Source: Palaemon carinicauda
Taxonomy: Eukaryota; Arthropoda; Malacostraca; Decapoda; Palaemonidae
Length of the DNA: 64,000 bases
Assembly: GCF_036898095.1 (NCBI RefSeq)
Contig: NC_090735.1
Span: 9,137,709 to 9,201,708 of the forward strand
Direction: 5' to 3'
The notes beneath the pieces were generated by a model. That model worked only from the letters and a program-made list of their open reading frames with translations, made no database searches and was not told where the DNA came from. Shown here piece after piece: positions 12,064 to 25,525 of the stretch. How positions within the stretch are numbered: position 1 is the first letter of the stretch; the number at the start of each line of letters is the position of its first letter. The translations under genes and the position numbers were made by a program.

Positions 12064-12381
12064 GTGCTATGAGGAGTGACGTCACTGGCGTGGGTTGGGT
12101 TAGTGGTAGTAGTGTTGAACGGCACCTCGCTGTGGCGGGGATTTTGAAGAGGAGATATCTAAATGGTGCGAGACCTCTGGTTGTGAATTATCACGCCCCA
12201 GTATTTTATACCGACACCTTATATAGGTGAGCGAGCTGGGTTCAACCTGGCATTCCTATGCTTTTTTTCTCTGGTATATATAGCAGTTATATTCCTTAGA
12301 AATAGTGCTCTAGGAGTATTTCACTGGGCGGCACAGGTCTCTCGCCCAGAAATAGATTTTTCCTTCGTCAAAATCCCTTTT
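12064..12381 (+). repeat. Right ITR of DIRS copy 2 with 3' extension
   Basis: This is the reverse complement of the left ITR up to about 12,349, followed by an extension of about 32 bases (AATAGATTTTTCCTTCGTCA and onward) absent from the left end. The extension is identical to that of copy 3 (33,131-33,161) although the ITR interiors of the two copies differ. Confidence 0.9.
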
Positions 12382-12641
12382 TTGAATATACTTACCCGGT
12401 GAATATATAAATTAAAGGCCATCCCTTCCTCCCCGATAGAGACCCAGCGGGATGAGAAGAACTGGAGCTGTTTACAAGTATATGCGGTATCTGGCCGATA
12501 GTCGGCGCTGGTGGGCACACCCGCAACCTTCACGGCGATCGCTCGCGAGTTTTTGAAATCTGTCGAGCCGTCGGAGACGTCAGCTATTATATATTCACCG
12601 GGTAAGTATATTCAAAAATTTATTTTATAATCAAAATATCA
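12382..12641 (+). repeat. 3' terminal repeat of DIRS copy 1 (family B), after nested copy 2
   Basis: The sequence resumes with GAATATACTTACCCGG and ends with GGGTAAGTATATTCAAAAAT plus an AT tail. The same pairing of ends is seen in copy 4 at 36,451-36,780. Together with 4,237-4,333 it reconstitutes the ICR-plus-ITR tail of copy 1, divided by copy 2. Confidence 0.75.
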
Positions 12642-13293
12642 TATTTCCAAATATTGAGAGAATTAAATGATTTGATAAAATCAATAGCAACCTATAACTA
12701 GTTCTTAATGATGGTAATATTTTTCGGTTTTTTTTCCAGAGATATTCACCCTAAGAACCCCATTATGTCAATGATTTTCTTCTTTGGAACTCTTATCATT
12801 AGTTGTAAAAATTTTAAAGAAAATTATGTAAACAGGTATGATCTTCCCCTATCTATTAAAAACATTTCCCTCCATCCTTAGGTTTGCAGATTTTTACAAG
12901 GCATTTCTAAGATTCAGCATTATGCTTTCCTTAAAGAAATTTTTAGGCCACTCTAGCCCAACAGTTTTGAAAGAGGCAGTTTTCCTTGACTTTATTTTTG
13001 TCCGGGGGTGATACAGACTGGTTTAAAGTATCTCCTTACATTAAAGTCTGATATCCTGTATGTTTGTTCTTGGTCTATTGAGTTACTTTGGGCGGTTGTT
13101 TATCGGCAATTGTTGTTTAGAGATTTTTTTAGATAATTCTTTTTTTAAAGATAATTTCTTATCACTTTGTTGTATAAATATTTCTCTTTAATATTTTATG
13201 TTTGAAAATGTCTTGCAGAGTTCCCTTTGTTTTATAAATTTTCTTTGGGAAAAGATATTGGGTAATTCTTGATTTACCAAGCTTTCGGGATTA

Positions 13294-13891
13294 CAGTGAT
13301 GCCTCAGGATACGAAAGTAATCCGTTCAGGATACAGTTTCGTATCCTGATTTTTTCGTATCCCGAGTCTCGTTTTGCATATAAACAGCCTAATCCGTTCC
13401 AAGCCTTACGAAAAGACACCTTTTCTTTCATAAACACGCTAAACTGTAGTAATAAACATGCAATGCAGCCATTTCTATCATTCAATAGTTAACCCAACCG
13501 TTAAAAACAGCCTAATCCATTCCAGAAACTACCATGAGATTATTCAATATTGTAGTTATAGCCTAGTTATCCCCTACAAGCCCTAAGAAAACGGTCCGTT
13601 TTCTTTACTACTGTATAAAAGTTACGGTACTGTATGTAAAGCATTTGGATCAGTGAAGGTGTATTGTTACCTGAACACCTAAATTAAGGGTTGATACCCT
13701 GAAAAAGAGGTACATTTAATTAACAAATAAGTTGAAACTTTTTAAAATTACTCTCGGCGACGAGTTGGGATCTCGTAAGCTTTTCGTATCCTGAAATTTT
13801 ATTCGTATACTGGGGCATAAAAATCTTTGAATCGCTTTTCGTATCCTGAATTTTTCGTAAGCAGAAACTTTCGTATCTAGAGGTATCACTG
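13294..13891. mobile_element. Tigger/pogo-like MITE (about 598 bp)
   Basis: It starts TA|CAGTGATGCCTCAGGATAC and ends with the complementary TTTCGTATCTAGAGGTATCACTG|TA, giving a TA target duplication (13,292-13,293 and 13,892-13,893) typical of Tc1/mariner-superfamily elements. The outer TIR bases CAGTGATRCCTC match those of the larger Tigger element at 55,938-58,445. Further GTATCCTGA-like repeats occur inside both ends. There is no transposase frame, so it is non-autonomous. Confidence 0.75.
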
Positions 13892-14770
13892 TATACGCCT
13901 TTAGTTCCGATTTGCTTAAACCTCTTTCTTAGCCCTTCTTGGTCTATGGATTTATTTGAAGAGCTCCTTAGTCATGGATTGTGTAGAAATTCAAGCTCTA
14001 TAAGTTTTTTTTTTTTTTTTTTAGGTTATTTTGGATACTCATAAAAGTCTATGCAGTGATATTGGAATCCTTTATCTATGGAGTTATTCGATGAGTTTCT
14101 TGATTTAATAAGCTATATGAGTCAATTATTTAATTTACTAGTTTTGAGTACTCCCTAGTGCAGAATTTTTTGTAGTGCACTTGTTGATTCAGGACACCAC
14201 TTTGACTTAGGAGTTACTGTATTTGGACCCTATTCCTTTGTACATTTTGTTATTCATGACCCTTGTTCTTGGAAGTTATTCTGGATACTTTCGTTTAGTG
14301 TTATTTAGAACACTCTTATTGGGTTGTCGTGGACACCAATTGGAAAATGAAGTGATCTATAAGTTATTTGGAGCACTATGTTGCCTATGCAATTATTCAG
14401 GGCACTCCTTTGTGTGTGGAGTTATCTATAACAAACCTTGGTTTAAGGATCTTTTTCGTTCATAATTTGGATTGATTATTTCATGTTAATTATTGTTTTC
14501 TTGTCTCTATTCAGATAATTCATTGTTTATATTTTTCAATCTTTTTTTCAAGAGTTCCAGTTTTCCTGTCAATCTTGAGGTTTCAGAGTTATGTGGGATT
14601 GCTCTGTGAATTAAGACCTAGCTGAGATTTGTAATCAGTGGTTTTAAGGTTTATACACATTTCTAATAATTTTTGGGGGATTATATAAAAGAGAACTTTC
14701 CTACCAATGCAATTCAAGGTATGTTGCCCACATGTAGCACCTCAAGTTTTTCTTACCATTCAGTCTACCA

Positions 14771-14850
14771 AACGATCATAAAACTGACGAGAGATTTGTT
14801 TCATCCCCCAAACGATCATAAAACTGACGAGAGATTTGTTTCATCCCCTT
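14771..14850. repeat. Direct tandem duplication, 40 bp unit
   Basis: AACGATCATAAAACTGACGA and the following 20 bases occur twice back to back (14,771 and 14,811) with no visible mismatch. Not coding as far as can be seen. Confidence 0.9.
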
Positions 14851-15141
14851 TTGTTTCTTAAATATGAAAATTTTAAAAGCACAATATGTAAATTTCTTGT
14901 GTATTGCTAAGGGAAAACTCCACAATAATTAAATTTTGCTTTTCTTTTTATGGAAAATAATGTATTCTGTTTTTACTATTCTGTTTTACAATTATGGAAG
15001 CCAACTAGAATAATTCTTTTGATTATATGTTAAAGATAAAGTATATTATGGTACCTTGTATTTCTTCTTAAATATCGGTCAAATTTTGTCCCAATACTCA
15101 GCCTTCCTTTGATCTTTTGTATTGCTTAGCAACAGTCGACA

Positions 15142-15301
<160 letters not shown>

Positions 15302-17619
15302 AATGAATAAACCTTGAAGAATATACTAATTTTAAAAGTAATGGGAGACTTTGTACACATTTTTTGAATAAGGATGAAATATGAAGTTCTCTTTTATATT
15401 AACCCGATGCTCACTTCCAATTTCAGATCTCCCACTCCCCATCCTTGATCCTTCCTTATCCCAAATTTGGAAATGTTACATAAAAAAATATGGCTGATGA
15501 GTCTCCCACTGCCCCCTACCTCTTTGAGCATCAGAATTTGCTATTTTATTCCTCACCACAAAAGGGCCAAAGAGTCCATGAGGTAGATCCTGATCTTAAC
15601 TAGAGTAATCACTTGTTCTTTTAGACTGTTATTTTACTCTCCATGTACAGAACTTGTTCATTCCTTTACTGGTGTCTTGAGAGCTGTAGCTCAATGTGTT
15701 CAATTGAATATATTGTACTTGTCAAAGGCCGACAGCCTTTACTGGTGAACATGTTGGACTTTAGTCTGCTTATTGATCCAGCTGTCTTGTCAGTGCAATT
15801 TTTATCCTGATAACCAAAGTCATGAAAATTTATGCCTGTGTTATGTCATTATTAACTTGCCCAAAAGCCTTAAGTTTGTAATGGTTTATTATCATTTAGA
15901 ATTTAGTATAAATGCTCCTATTTAAATCAAATGTTTCAGAATGTTTAAGCGGCTTACATTGTAGGAGGTTATTATGTTAAATGTACAGGTTTTGGTACTA
16001 TCATTCTCAAAATTTCTAGCAAAGGTACATACACTTGTGTCAATGACAAAAGCATCAAATTTGTTACGAACTGTGTAATGTAAGTAGTGGAAATTCTATC
16101 TAATGTAAAAGGATTGTGATTCAATGTATTCCAGACATGTTTATGCTCTTTTTGAAGTTAATGTGTAACAGTGGTAACTGTTATTTCCAAATTTGTCTTA
16201 AAAACTTCAAGGTCGAGTATGATTAAGATTTTAAAAGATTGATGATGATGAGTGTACATAACATAAGTGTTTCAAGGAATTTGGGTAGAGGGTCATTTTG
16301 ATGTCGCATTTCAGAGCTTTCTATTATGGCGAGATACCTGGGCTCTCGGAAAAGGTGCACAGCTCGGTTCATAAACTCCATGTTGTTTCTTGACTCGTGT
16401 TGTTTGTGCCTATGACATAAAGAAGGGATAAACTACACTTTAATCATTTTTAGAAGAAATGTGTAATAAGTTCTTGAATAGGTTATCGTTGAGGTGATAG
16501 TTGTCCAGATGTGTGTGTGTTTGTGTTATTTAAAGGGTGAGAAAATATTTATGAAGAATAGGTTTGTAAATCGTTGACAGAGAATCTCGTCAAGTTTGTG
16601 TTTTAAGTGCAAAGTTTCCTAGATACAGTACATGGCCAAGATTTTTTTTTTTTTACTTCCTTACATTGGTCAAAGTATGAAAGCTCCATTTCCATAGAAT
16701 TATTTTGTTTATGCATCCTCTTAATTATTTTAAAAGTGCATTTATTGATTTTTGGGTATGTTTTTTGGTTAGTGCAATACTGATGTGCAGAAATAGTTTT
16801 GTCTTCAAACAGTATCCTTTTTTGGGGAAAATTCATAATATTATAAGAGACGTATTAGGTATTTAGCAAAATTGGCAATAATTTGAATATCATACTTAAA
16901 ATTTGTTCTTGCCCTAAATATAGATGATTCATGATCCGCTTTACTCCTTTTTTCTAAGGCCTCAACTATGTTTACAGTTAGATACGTTGACAATACACAG
17001 TACATAAATTGTACATTTATCAGATAATACACTAGATCGTGAGCAGCTTCATACCTGACATTTTTTTTACCGTATAGCCTTCTTAGCCATTGTTCGTTTG
17101 TTATATTACCTGGCCTTTTGGCCTGTTTTTTGTTTAATTCAGTAGATAATTGGTATAGATTTATCTTATTTGAAACTACCGTGAACTTTAATTAGAATTG
17201 TAATGATTAAAATAATTCACACTCAGAAAGGGGATAGCTATCAAGGTAATAACAAACTTTACTTATTATTGTAATTAGAAGGGGAAAAATTGTCATATTG
17301 AAAGGGAACAATTTAAAATGTTAGGGTACAATATTAAAGGTTCTGACTTTAAATGTCTCCTAAGGCTTTAGTCTTGCAAAAAACATAATACCAACCACTG
17401 ACCTTGTAAGTAATCTATGTGCCCACATCCTTTGAGAATACCATTGGTTTAATTGTTTGCCTTTAAGGGAGTGGTCATCAGAGCTCCACTGGGCTAGAGC
17501 ATTTTTTGTAGTAAATTAAGAATTTTAAGATAAGATTAATAATGATTGAAGGAGCTGCAATTTAACTATCATAGTGTTATATATTTATTCCACGGCGCAG
17601 TGAAAGAGTGTAAATCATA

Positions 17620-17738
<119 letters not shown>

Positions 17739-20700
17739 AACTAGAAGGGGTTAGTGCCTTCAGTACACCACATAAGATTATCTAGGCATTTCTAAATGGT
17801 CTTGGCAGCATTCCATTAGGCCCTACTGTAGCTGTACTAGCTTTATATCCTTCAACTTTACCACCACCTTTCCTGCCTTCATTTCTTCCTTATTGTTGTC
17901 AAAACTTATAACTTCAAAGTTATAAGAGCTATTCAGCACTTGGGGCCTGAATGGCTTAACAGGCCCAAGAACTGGCTTTATTTCTATAGTTAGTCTAATC
18001 CAATTAAAAAAACGTTAATCACAGGATTCCTCGCTGAATATTTTTTTTAATTTTTTATTGGTAACGAGATCAATTGTTTTTCAAGCCACTTTCACTCTTT
18101 AAGATTGTTATACATTGCACATCAGTATAGAAAAATTATTAGAATGCAATCAATTTTATCCTTGATATCTGTGTCTGATTTGTGATGAGAATTTGCAAAA
18201 GTTGGAGGTTGGGACTTTGTGCTATGAAAGTGTTATGAATTCTACTGCAAGGAATGAGGGATTGGTGTGTTAATATTGAGTGATTGGTGTGAGATTCTAA
18301 TGGAAAAGTTAGGGGGGTTCTTTTGCCAAATTCTTTTCATTATAGCATGTTCCAAGGTAGACAAGGGAAGTCTTATTTTTTCTTTGTCAGTGTTTCTTAA
18401 AGAAGTCAGCCTGAAAGTATTTTAGTTATAGCTTTTTTATGTAGATGGGTATGAATTACATTTTTCATGCAGAATTAGGGTTGGTTTTTGCATTGTGATT
18501 TACGTAGCATAGCTTCTAAATTAATTTTATATAACGGTGAAAAAGTGAAGAATATCCTTTATCTATTTAGCAACTTCATCACATAAGCATCAAACTCGAG
18601 TTTCTTTAATAAAAAAAAATAAGGATTTTCTAAGAGTAGAATCCTTGGCTTCAGTAAGCAGAGCATATAAAAGATTTGTTATTATTTTTAAGCTTTTGAA
18701 ATAGCCCATTATAATCTTAGAAATGTCTTTAGAGTAGAAAAAGCACTTTTTAATATATGCTTAAATATAATAGGTCTTCTGAGATAACTATGTATTTAAT
18801 GTAAAATTTTAGTTTTTTATATGAATTTATATAAAAGATTCTTTAAAGGCCAAATTATTTTCTCTATTATGGAGTTTTTTAAGTATTAACTATGTGATTT
18901 GAAGCATCTAAGGAGGGAATTTCAGTCTTTATAAAGTCACTGAGAAACAAAGGATAGAATATTATAATTTGTCTTTTTGTTCAGAGAGATTTGAGTTTGA
19001 TGCTTTGCTCTATTTGTATATGTTTTCTTAAGCATAATTAACTTGTATAGAAGTTATATTTCATGGTCCTATTAGGAAAACGATTCTAGTTTTTTTTCAT
19101 TATTCAAATTAAAACGCGTAATGAATTCATCATTATTAAATGTCATAAGAATTAGTGAACTACTAGATACTACTGTATAGATAATCAATTATTTAATAAT
19201 CTAAAGATACAGTAAATATCCCTTCGTTGTTAAATTTTTCAACTACAGTACCTTGTATTAAAAGGTATTTAGGAGTTAGAGACGTTCGTGCTCCAAATAA
19301 AAAAATCATACCTTTTCTTTATTATCTGTTCATCTTGTGTCGGATTTTAGTAGAGAATATCGTATTTGTCTGTCTCTTGTATCTGAGCTCCAGCTGGTAA
19401 CTGAAAAAAAAAAATTTAAACTTCATTTCCGGCTGGGTTAATCTAGTTTGTCAAGGACAAAAATCCGTAATTGAGTATTATCTTAATTACTAAGATTAGC
19501 TAGATCATTACTAATTTGACCGCAACTTGCAGTAATATAAAAAGTTACACAGGACCTGTGAAAAATCCATAATGAATAATAAAGAATCATCTCCTTTAAT
19601 TATTGGCTGAAGATACCTTAGTCATGGAATAGTAAAAGATGATAAAATAAGGAGTGTATAAATAACTGTAAGATGATGATAGTATATTAAGGGCTTATGT
19701 ACTGAGGATAGTATATTGTAGTAAGGAATTATAAGCTGAATCTAGTATGAACTGAGGATGGTATTTAGGGAGGATTGTCTTTATTTCACTCTACAGGTGT
19801 ATAAGATACACTCACATTTCTTGGTGTATTGTATAGTTTTGGGGGTATTGGTTGTAGGCCTAAGTTTATTAGGAGTTATATGAAAATTTAATTAAAACAA
19901 ACAGTAGGTTAATATTCAATTAAAATCAGGAGGTTTTATAACACTTATCTGCCATTTTCATTAGGTTATTTCTTTTTTTAAATAGTGTCATTAGCTTTAT
20001 AAAGTTTCAGGTTGAACTCGCTTTCCATGGTTAGCATTTGAGAACTTTATTACACAGCTAAAGTGATTTGGGTGTCCATGTGTAAGGTGAATGCGTACTT
20101 CGGTCCGATCTGACTGTCTGCTGGGAGAAGTAGCAAGGATGGTCAGGGTAGTAGCCTTGCACGTCTCTTCTTTTTTACCCGACTCAATCATATACATTAA
20201 ATGACACGAGTCAGGGAGGCAGCTTGGAATTTGTGAATCTTGTCTGCTTTTCACTGAGCTTCATGTGTCTGTAGTAATGAATCGTTCTGAAATTGCACAA
20301 AGGCATGAAAATGACCTTATATTTTACATTTAAATTTTGTGTTTTCCATAATGGGAATATAATTTTTTTCTGATCCAAGTCTAAAATTTCATGTTTCATT
20401 AAAAAGTTAATGCAACTCTAAAAATGGCTGGAATGTGCCTTATAGGAATGTAAATAACATAAATGTTTTACTGTTTAACTTCAAGGGAGCTCCAAACTAT
20501 TCCTGGAGCCATTGAATTACAATCCTGATATCATTGTTTGTAAAATTATCAATAAAAAAGAAAACAAGAAGGAAAATGAAAGCATTCAAGGGCCTAGTAA
20601 CATTGCGTCTTCAGAAGAAAACTTTGCATCAAGTTTCTGGTTACTAGGTGGGAAAGGGGATGGCCTTGGTGGGCTTTCCTTTTCCTTCTTTTTATTAATA

Positions 20701-21744
20701 ATTTTATGATATCTGTTAGATAAAGCACTGCTTACTTACACAGTCATGAAATATGTAACCTCAAATGCTGAGCTTCAAACTTGCCAACAGTGTTGAAAAC
20801 TGGACACTGATGGGTAAAACAAAGAAAACGGGACGTTTTGTCATTCGCTCCGTATTTGATGAAGGGTGACTCCCCTAAAAGTCTTTCTTTGTCAAATTGT
20901 GAGCTTGCTTAATGCATGACAAATGTTTTCTTTGAACCTAGTCCATTTGAAGCTTTCAAAAAATGAGGTTTCTTGAATCTGATGCTTATATGTCATTGAC
21001 ATTATAGTGTTTGTATTTCAATTTTATAGTAAAATTGATTACACTGAAACCTGTCTCATGTTTGACATTCAATCTTCTACAATAAAAGTCTTTAATGAAT
21101 TTCTAAGTTTTTCTTCAGCCATATTGTATTAATTGGAAGTTTTAAAGTACATATTCAGGTATACTTTTGCACGTAATTTAATAGCTTCACCATTGAATAA
21201 GAGGCTTTGGAGGAATAGTAAGTAATGGAAATAACAAGGCCATTATCTATCATGACGACTCTAGTCCGGAACAAAAAAAAACTATTTGACAGACAGCTGT
21301 ATTAAGAAGTGGACTTTGGTCCAAAATGAAAATAAGACAGTTTGGCTTGACTTTCAATATATCATGACAAATACTACGCCTCTCACATCCCAGTGGCGGG
21401 GTGAACTGGATATGGCGGATAACTAACAGTCCAAATGGATAAGTGGCTAGTTAGGAGCGAGGACTATTTCATGAGCTTTTTGGCCCATTTTTTTGTGGAG
21501 AATAAGGCATTTGCTGGTACTAGAAGAGGTAGGGGGCCATTTATGGAGAACACTCGGTCATATGAAGTTTAATGTAGGATAGTACTGTGGTTCCTGCATT
21601 TTCATTTTTTTTTTTTTTTTTTTGGTTTTCTTGTTCCATTTTCTTTTATGTACCAGGGTAACTCAATTAAAAGAGTAATATTTAATATGCATTTTATTTT
21701 GGAATTCCTTGTGTGTTACAATGGTTGAGTATGGTAAATATCAT

Positions 21745-22725
21745 AGCAGTAATTTTATTCTATGGTTTACTAAAAATTTAACAGGCACTACTTGATAATA
21801 TCACTAGCATAAGAAAAATTAAGGCCTTAAATACTTGAAGATAAAAGAACAAGGGTACTGAATGATATGGGAAAATGCCATCCACTGCTAATAGTATAAT
21901 TACATATATTGAAAAGTAAAGAGGCAAAGTGCCCAGCATTTTTACGTCAGTAATATGGGCATTACTGACTACTGTACTTTAGTTATATCATAGGTTCATT
22001 ATAGTCAAGAGTTGGAAAGGGTTCATTCATGATACCGAGTATAAGATATTTGAATATCTAATCAAAATCAACTTCTTCATCCATAACAGAAATGAGATAT
22101 CTTTAGTTGAGCAATTACGGGGTTTGGCAATAAGGAATTAATTCTTAATATCCCCAATATCATTGGTGAAACGTAAAATTTTGTTAATTTTCAAAACAGA
22201 AATAGATAGCTAGGACCAGCCACATAATTGAATAGTCTACTGTACAATGGTTATTCAGTGTTAATCTCTCATAAAAGACTAGTCTTATATTTCAATCTGC
22301 ATTTTGAGAAATAAACAAAATCTGACTTACATTTCTTATGGGAGACATTAAGAATTAAACACCCTCTGCTAAACCAGGATTGCTCAACTTATTACTTTTG
22401 TTATGGATGAAGAAGTTAATTCTTACTTTTATATTCAAATATCTTGTACTAAATATCATGAATGACCCCTTTCCAGCTGACCTTAATGACACTAGGATAT
22501 GACTAAAGAACAGTAGTCAGTAATGCCCATATTACAGACGTCAAAATGCTGGGCCATCTACCTTTACTTGTTCAACTTATGTTCCCATAAATATCATTCA
22601 AGTCCCTTGCTCTTGTATCTTCAAGTATTTTTGTCCATACCAATTTTTCTTATGCAATTGACCTTATCAAGTAGTGCCTCTTATTTACAACAAAACATTA
22701 GAAATAAACATTCTAAACAATATAT
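21745..22725. repeat. Long imperfect inverted repeat (hairpin-forming)
   Basis: The left arm (about 21,745-22,170) is similar to the reverse complement of the right arm (about 22,340-22,725), with a loop of roughly 170 bp. Matched blocks include AGGCACTACTTGATAA, AATACTTGAAGATA, TAATATGGGCATTACTGACT and AACTTCTTCATCCATAACA, in the same order on both arms. Identity looks like 75-80% by eye. No coding frame. It could be an old fold-back element or an inverted duplication; a transcript through it would form a long hairpin. Confidence 0.8.
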
Positions 22726-22885
22726 AGCTATCAATTATACAAACATCTCATGTCTCAAATAAGTTTTAATTATTATTTGTATATAAAATCATAAATGACA
22801 AAACAGTATTTTATTGTACTGTATAAAGAAAGCAACTGGTTTTAAGCATTTGACATCTGCCTAATCACCATTTTCAATTCACATC

Positions 22886-23030
<145 letters not shown>

Positions 23031-23955
23031 AAGATTTAAAAATCCATTCTACCTACAAAACCACATTTATCAGGTTAAAGATGCCATCTACATTTCTATT
23101 CCAATTAAAATTTCCAACCACAACATTACCCTCTAAATCTGTAAATGCCATTACTTTAAAAGTACTCCCATCAAAATGCTACATTGTTAGGAATCGCAAG
23201 CATTTATCAAATTAATTCAAGAAACCCACAATTGTTTTTCCTTGAGGTTCCCTAAAGGTAATTATTCCTCAGTGTCCTCATCCTCTTAGATTTAGCCTAA
23301 GCATTAAGAACCAGACATCTGAGCATTCTCCTTACAAAATATTAATCTCCACCCTTTCATTATGTATAACTACTACTTTATGCCTTTCAGGAAGAATCTT
23401 GAAATTTTACTTTAAAACACCCTATATAAACATCTACTTTAAGCAAGAAATATTCAGTGAATGTTGAGAAAACTACTTCACTGAATTTTTTTTTTAAGAC
23501 TACCATAAATCAAATTACTATTCCTTTCATATAACATTTTAATATAAATTTAATTTGTAAAATGCTCTAGACTACAAGTGTTATTAACTATATTGGCTTT
23601 ATTCTAGAGCATGAGGCAATTAATTGTATCTTTTTTTATAAAGAATATACAAAGCTTAAAACCAGTCGACAAGAGATTTTATCCTTTCAATAGCAATTTT
23701 GTCATTTTCATATTTTGAAATAACCTTTTCAACAAATTGAAGAAATATAAATAGGATCTTCAAAATCCTTTTTGGAATATTGTGTGATCAGAATAATTAA
23801 AATATTGATATTTTGGGAAAATTAATTTAAAAATTAAAAGTTTTTATATAAAGTACTGAGATCAAGCTTAAAACACCTTAAAAATTAAGTTTCAAAACAA
23901 TCTATACTTATTTATAAACGGGTATATTTTTTATTGTGGATATAACCTTAATTCC

Positions 23956-23957
<2 letters not shown>

Positions 23958-24045
<88 letters not shown>
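23958..24045. repeat. Microsatellite (GA)n, about 88 bp
   Basis: Uninterrupted AG repeats. Confidence 0.97.
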
Positions 24046-24048
<3 letters not shown>

Positions 24049-25224
24049 TTTAATGCTTAGCAATTTCTACTTATGACATTAAATCCAGTGATTAACTTTA
24101 TAAAGATTTAAAATTATTCCATTATTTACCTTGCTTCCCATTACTCAAGACAAATGGATCAGTCGCTCCCTCAATATGTAAAAAATTAATAAATAAAAAG
24201 TGGAATCTGTACAGAGTATACTTTGTTCTCCCTTTAAATGAAATACTGTATATGGAAAATCTGATAATGGGGCTTTATATGACATTTTCAGTTAAGGATA
24301 TCTGTCATTATTGCAAGAGGAAAGGAAATACGACAGTGGTTTTGAAATATATAAGCCAAAATCATCTATTAGTCTTTTTTTTATTTTTACTTCTCTACTT
24401 TATTTATAATACAAATAATTGTACGAATGTTCATAGCTAAAATATGATAAGCGATTCATCCCCAAGGCCCCAAGGATAAAAGTGACTGAATAGCACTAGA
24501 AAGCTGTGGCTAATTAGAAAGTAAGTTTTTTTTCAATAACTACTATCTTAAGCATAGCTTCTTATATCTTTTAAGAGGACATAGACCTACAATAGATTTG
24601 TCGTTGTATAGAAGAAAATTTAATGACAGTTACTAAAAATTTCATGACAGTCTCCAAAGGCAGAGATGAAATGGTATGCAGTACATAGACAAAGAAGAAA
24701 TTTCTGTATAATCATAGTTATAATGATTATTTAGGTTATATTCACATACAATGATGTATTCTAATAAACAGATTGTAGAATGAATTTAAATCAGTTAAAA
24801 AGATGATTCATATTTTCCCCTCAGTTACACATTTAAATAACTTGTTTACAGTACTTTACACAATTCTAGTAATTATACAACCGTTAAACATGTTAAGGGA
24901 TCCAGAAAAAAATACAATATAAAACCAATCAATCTAAAATTACCTGTAATAATTCCGGCTAATTATTTTAAGAGCTATATTCGTATATGCCAACTATAAT
25001 AGTTTGCAGGCAACTAAATGAATGCTTTTGCTTTAATATCAAATAATAATTATGAAATTGCAATCAATTTAATTGGAAAGTCAAAAGCTCATAAATGTAA
25101 ATATGGACCTAATTTTCAAGTTAAATTTTAGGCATTTAAAATTTAATAGAAAAATAGCATCACCTGTATTTTATAACAGAAAGATGCATAAAACAAAAAA
25201 AGAATTACTGCAACTAAAAATAGC

Positions 25225-25525
25225 TTTCTGGGTCGAACCTGTGGCGCCGGGCGAAAAGTCCTTCTTGTATACCTTTTCTGATAAAAACCTTCCAATTATA
25301 CCAGAGAAAGATAAAAGCATGGAATGCTGAGGTTACAACCCTCGCGCGAGCACCTTTTGGGTGTCGTGTATAAAGCAAAGGCGCGTGAAATCCACTATTC
25401 ACAGGTTGTCTTCCATTTAGTTAATTCCTTCGCCAAAGGGATGGGCCGATACAGAGGCCCTAGACACATCCCCATCGCCGCACCACCCACGCCACGACGC
25501 GAGCGCCATCTGAACAACATCCTTC
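25225..25525 (+). repeat. Left ITR of DIRS copy 3
   Basis: This is the reverse complement of 32,831-33,130. The inner ~270 bases match throughout; only the outer part differs (GGGTCGAACCTG on the left, GGGGAGAGACCTG on the right, plus one C/G change nearby). It carries TATAAA at 25,369-25,374. Confidence 0.93.
25369..25374 (+). promoter_or_regulatory. Possible TATA box in the left ITR
   Basis: TATAAA lies about 145 bp inside the element, at the same relative place as TATAAAA at 4,475 in copy 2. The right ITR holds it in reverse (32,982-32,987), facing inward. Promoter function is inferred. Confidence 0.45.

Larger units (their letters stand above)
4334..12381 (+). mobile_element. DIRS-like retrotransposon, family A copy 2 (full-length, decayed)
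   Basis: The element runs from TTTCTGGGCTCC at 4,334 to AAATCCCTTT near 12,381. It has inverted terminal repeats of about 288 bp, a 3' extension of about 32 bp and an ICR at 11,930-12,020 complementary to both ends, the arrangement that defines the DIRS1 group. Order inside: 5' leader with four 260-bp repeats, gag relic, RT-RNase H-methyltransferase-like relic, YR relic, ICR, 3' ITR. All three genes carry stops, frameshifts and deletions. It sits inside the ICR region of DIRS copy 1, at a run of T residues, with no obvious target duplication, as expected for YR integration. Confidence 0.9.
1..12641 (+). mobile_element. DIRS-like retrotransposon, family B copy 1 (5'-truncated by window edge, nested insertions)
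   Basis: The window opens inside a tyrosine-recombinase gene whose relative lies on the minus strand at 37,165-38,240. The downstream untranslated stretch (1,068-1,420) also matches the complement of 36,800-37,165. The element then resumes after two insertions: 4,237-4,333 and 12,384-12,641 match the ICR and terminal repeat of copy 4. The right end is placed near 12,641 by comparison with the ICR junction at about 4,305. The piggyBac-like element (1,422-4,236) and DIRS copy 2 (4,334-12,381) interrupt it. Gag and pol lie left of the window. Family and orientation are well supported; the exact end is good to a few bases. Confidence 0.8.

Noticed and set aside
19997..20254. 85-codon minus-strand frame in a slightly GC-richer patch
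   Set aside because: No resemblance to any family I know, no neighbouring exons or splice logic; could be chance.
20512..20709. 65-codon plus-strand frame
   Set aside because: Low-complexity Lys/Glu-rich start and hydrophobic end typical of chance AT-rich frames.
21250..21600. GC-richer patch considered as a small structured RNA gene
   Set aside because: No cloverleaf, snRNA box or promoter signal could be recognised.
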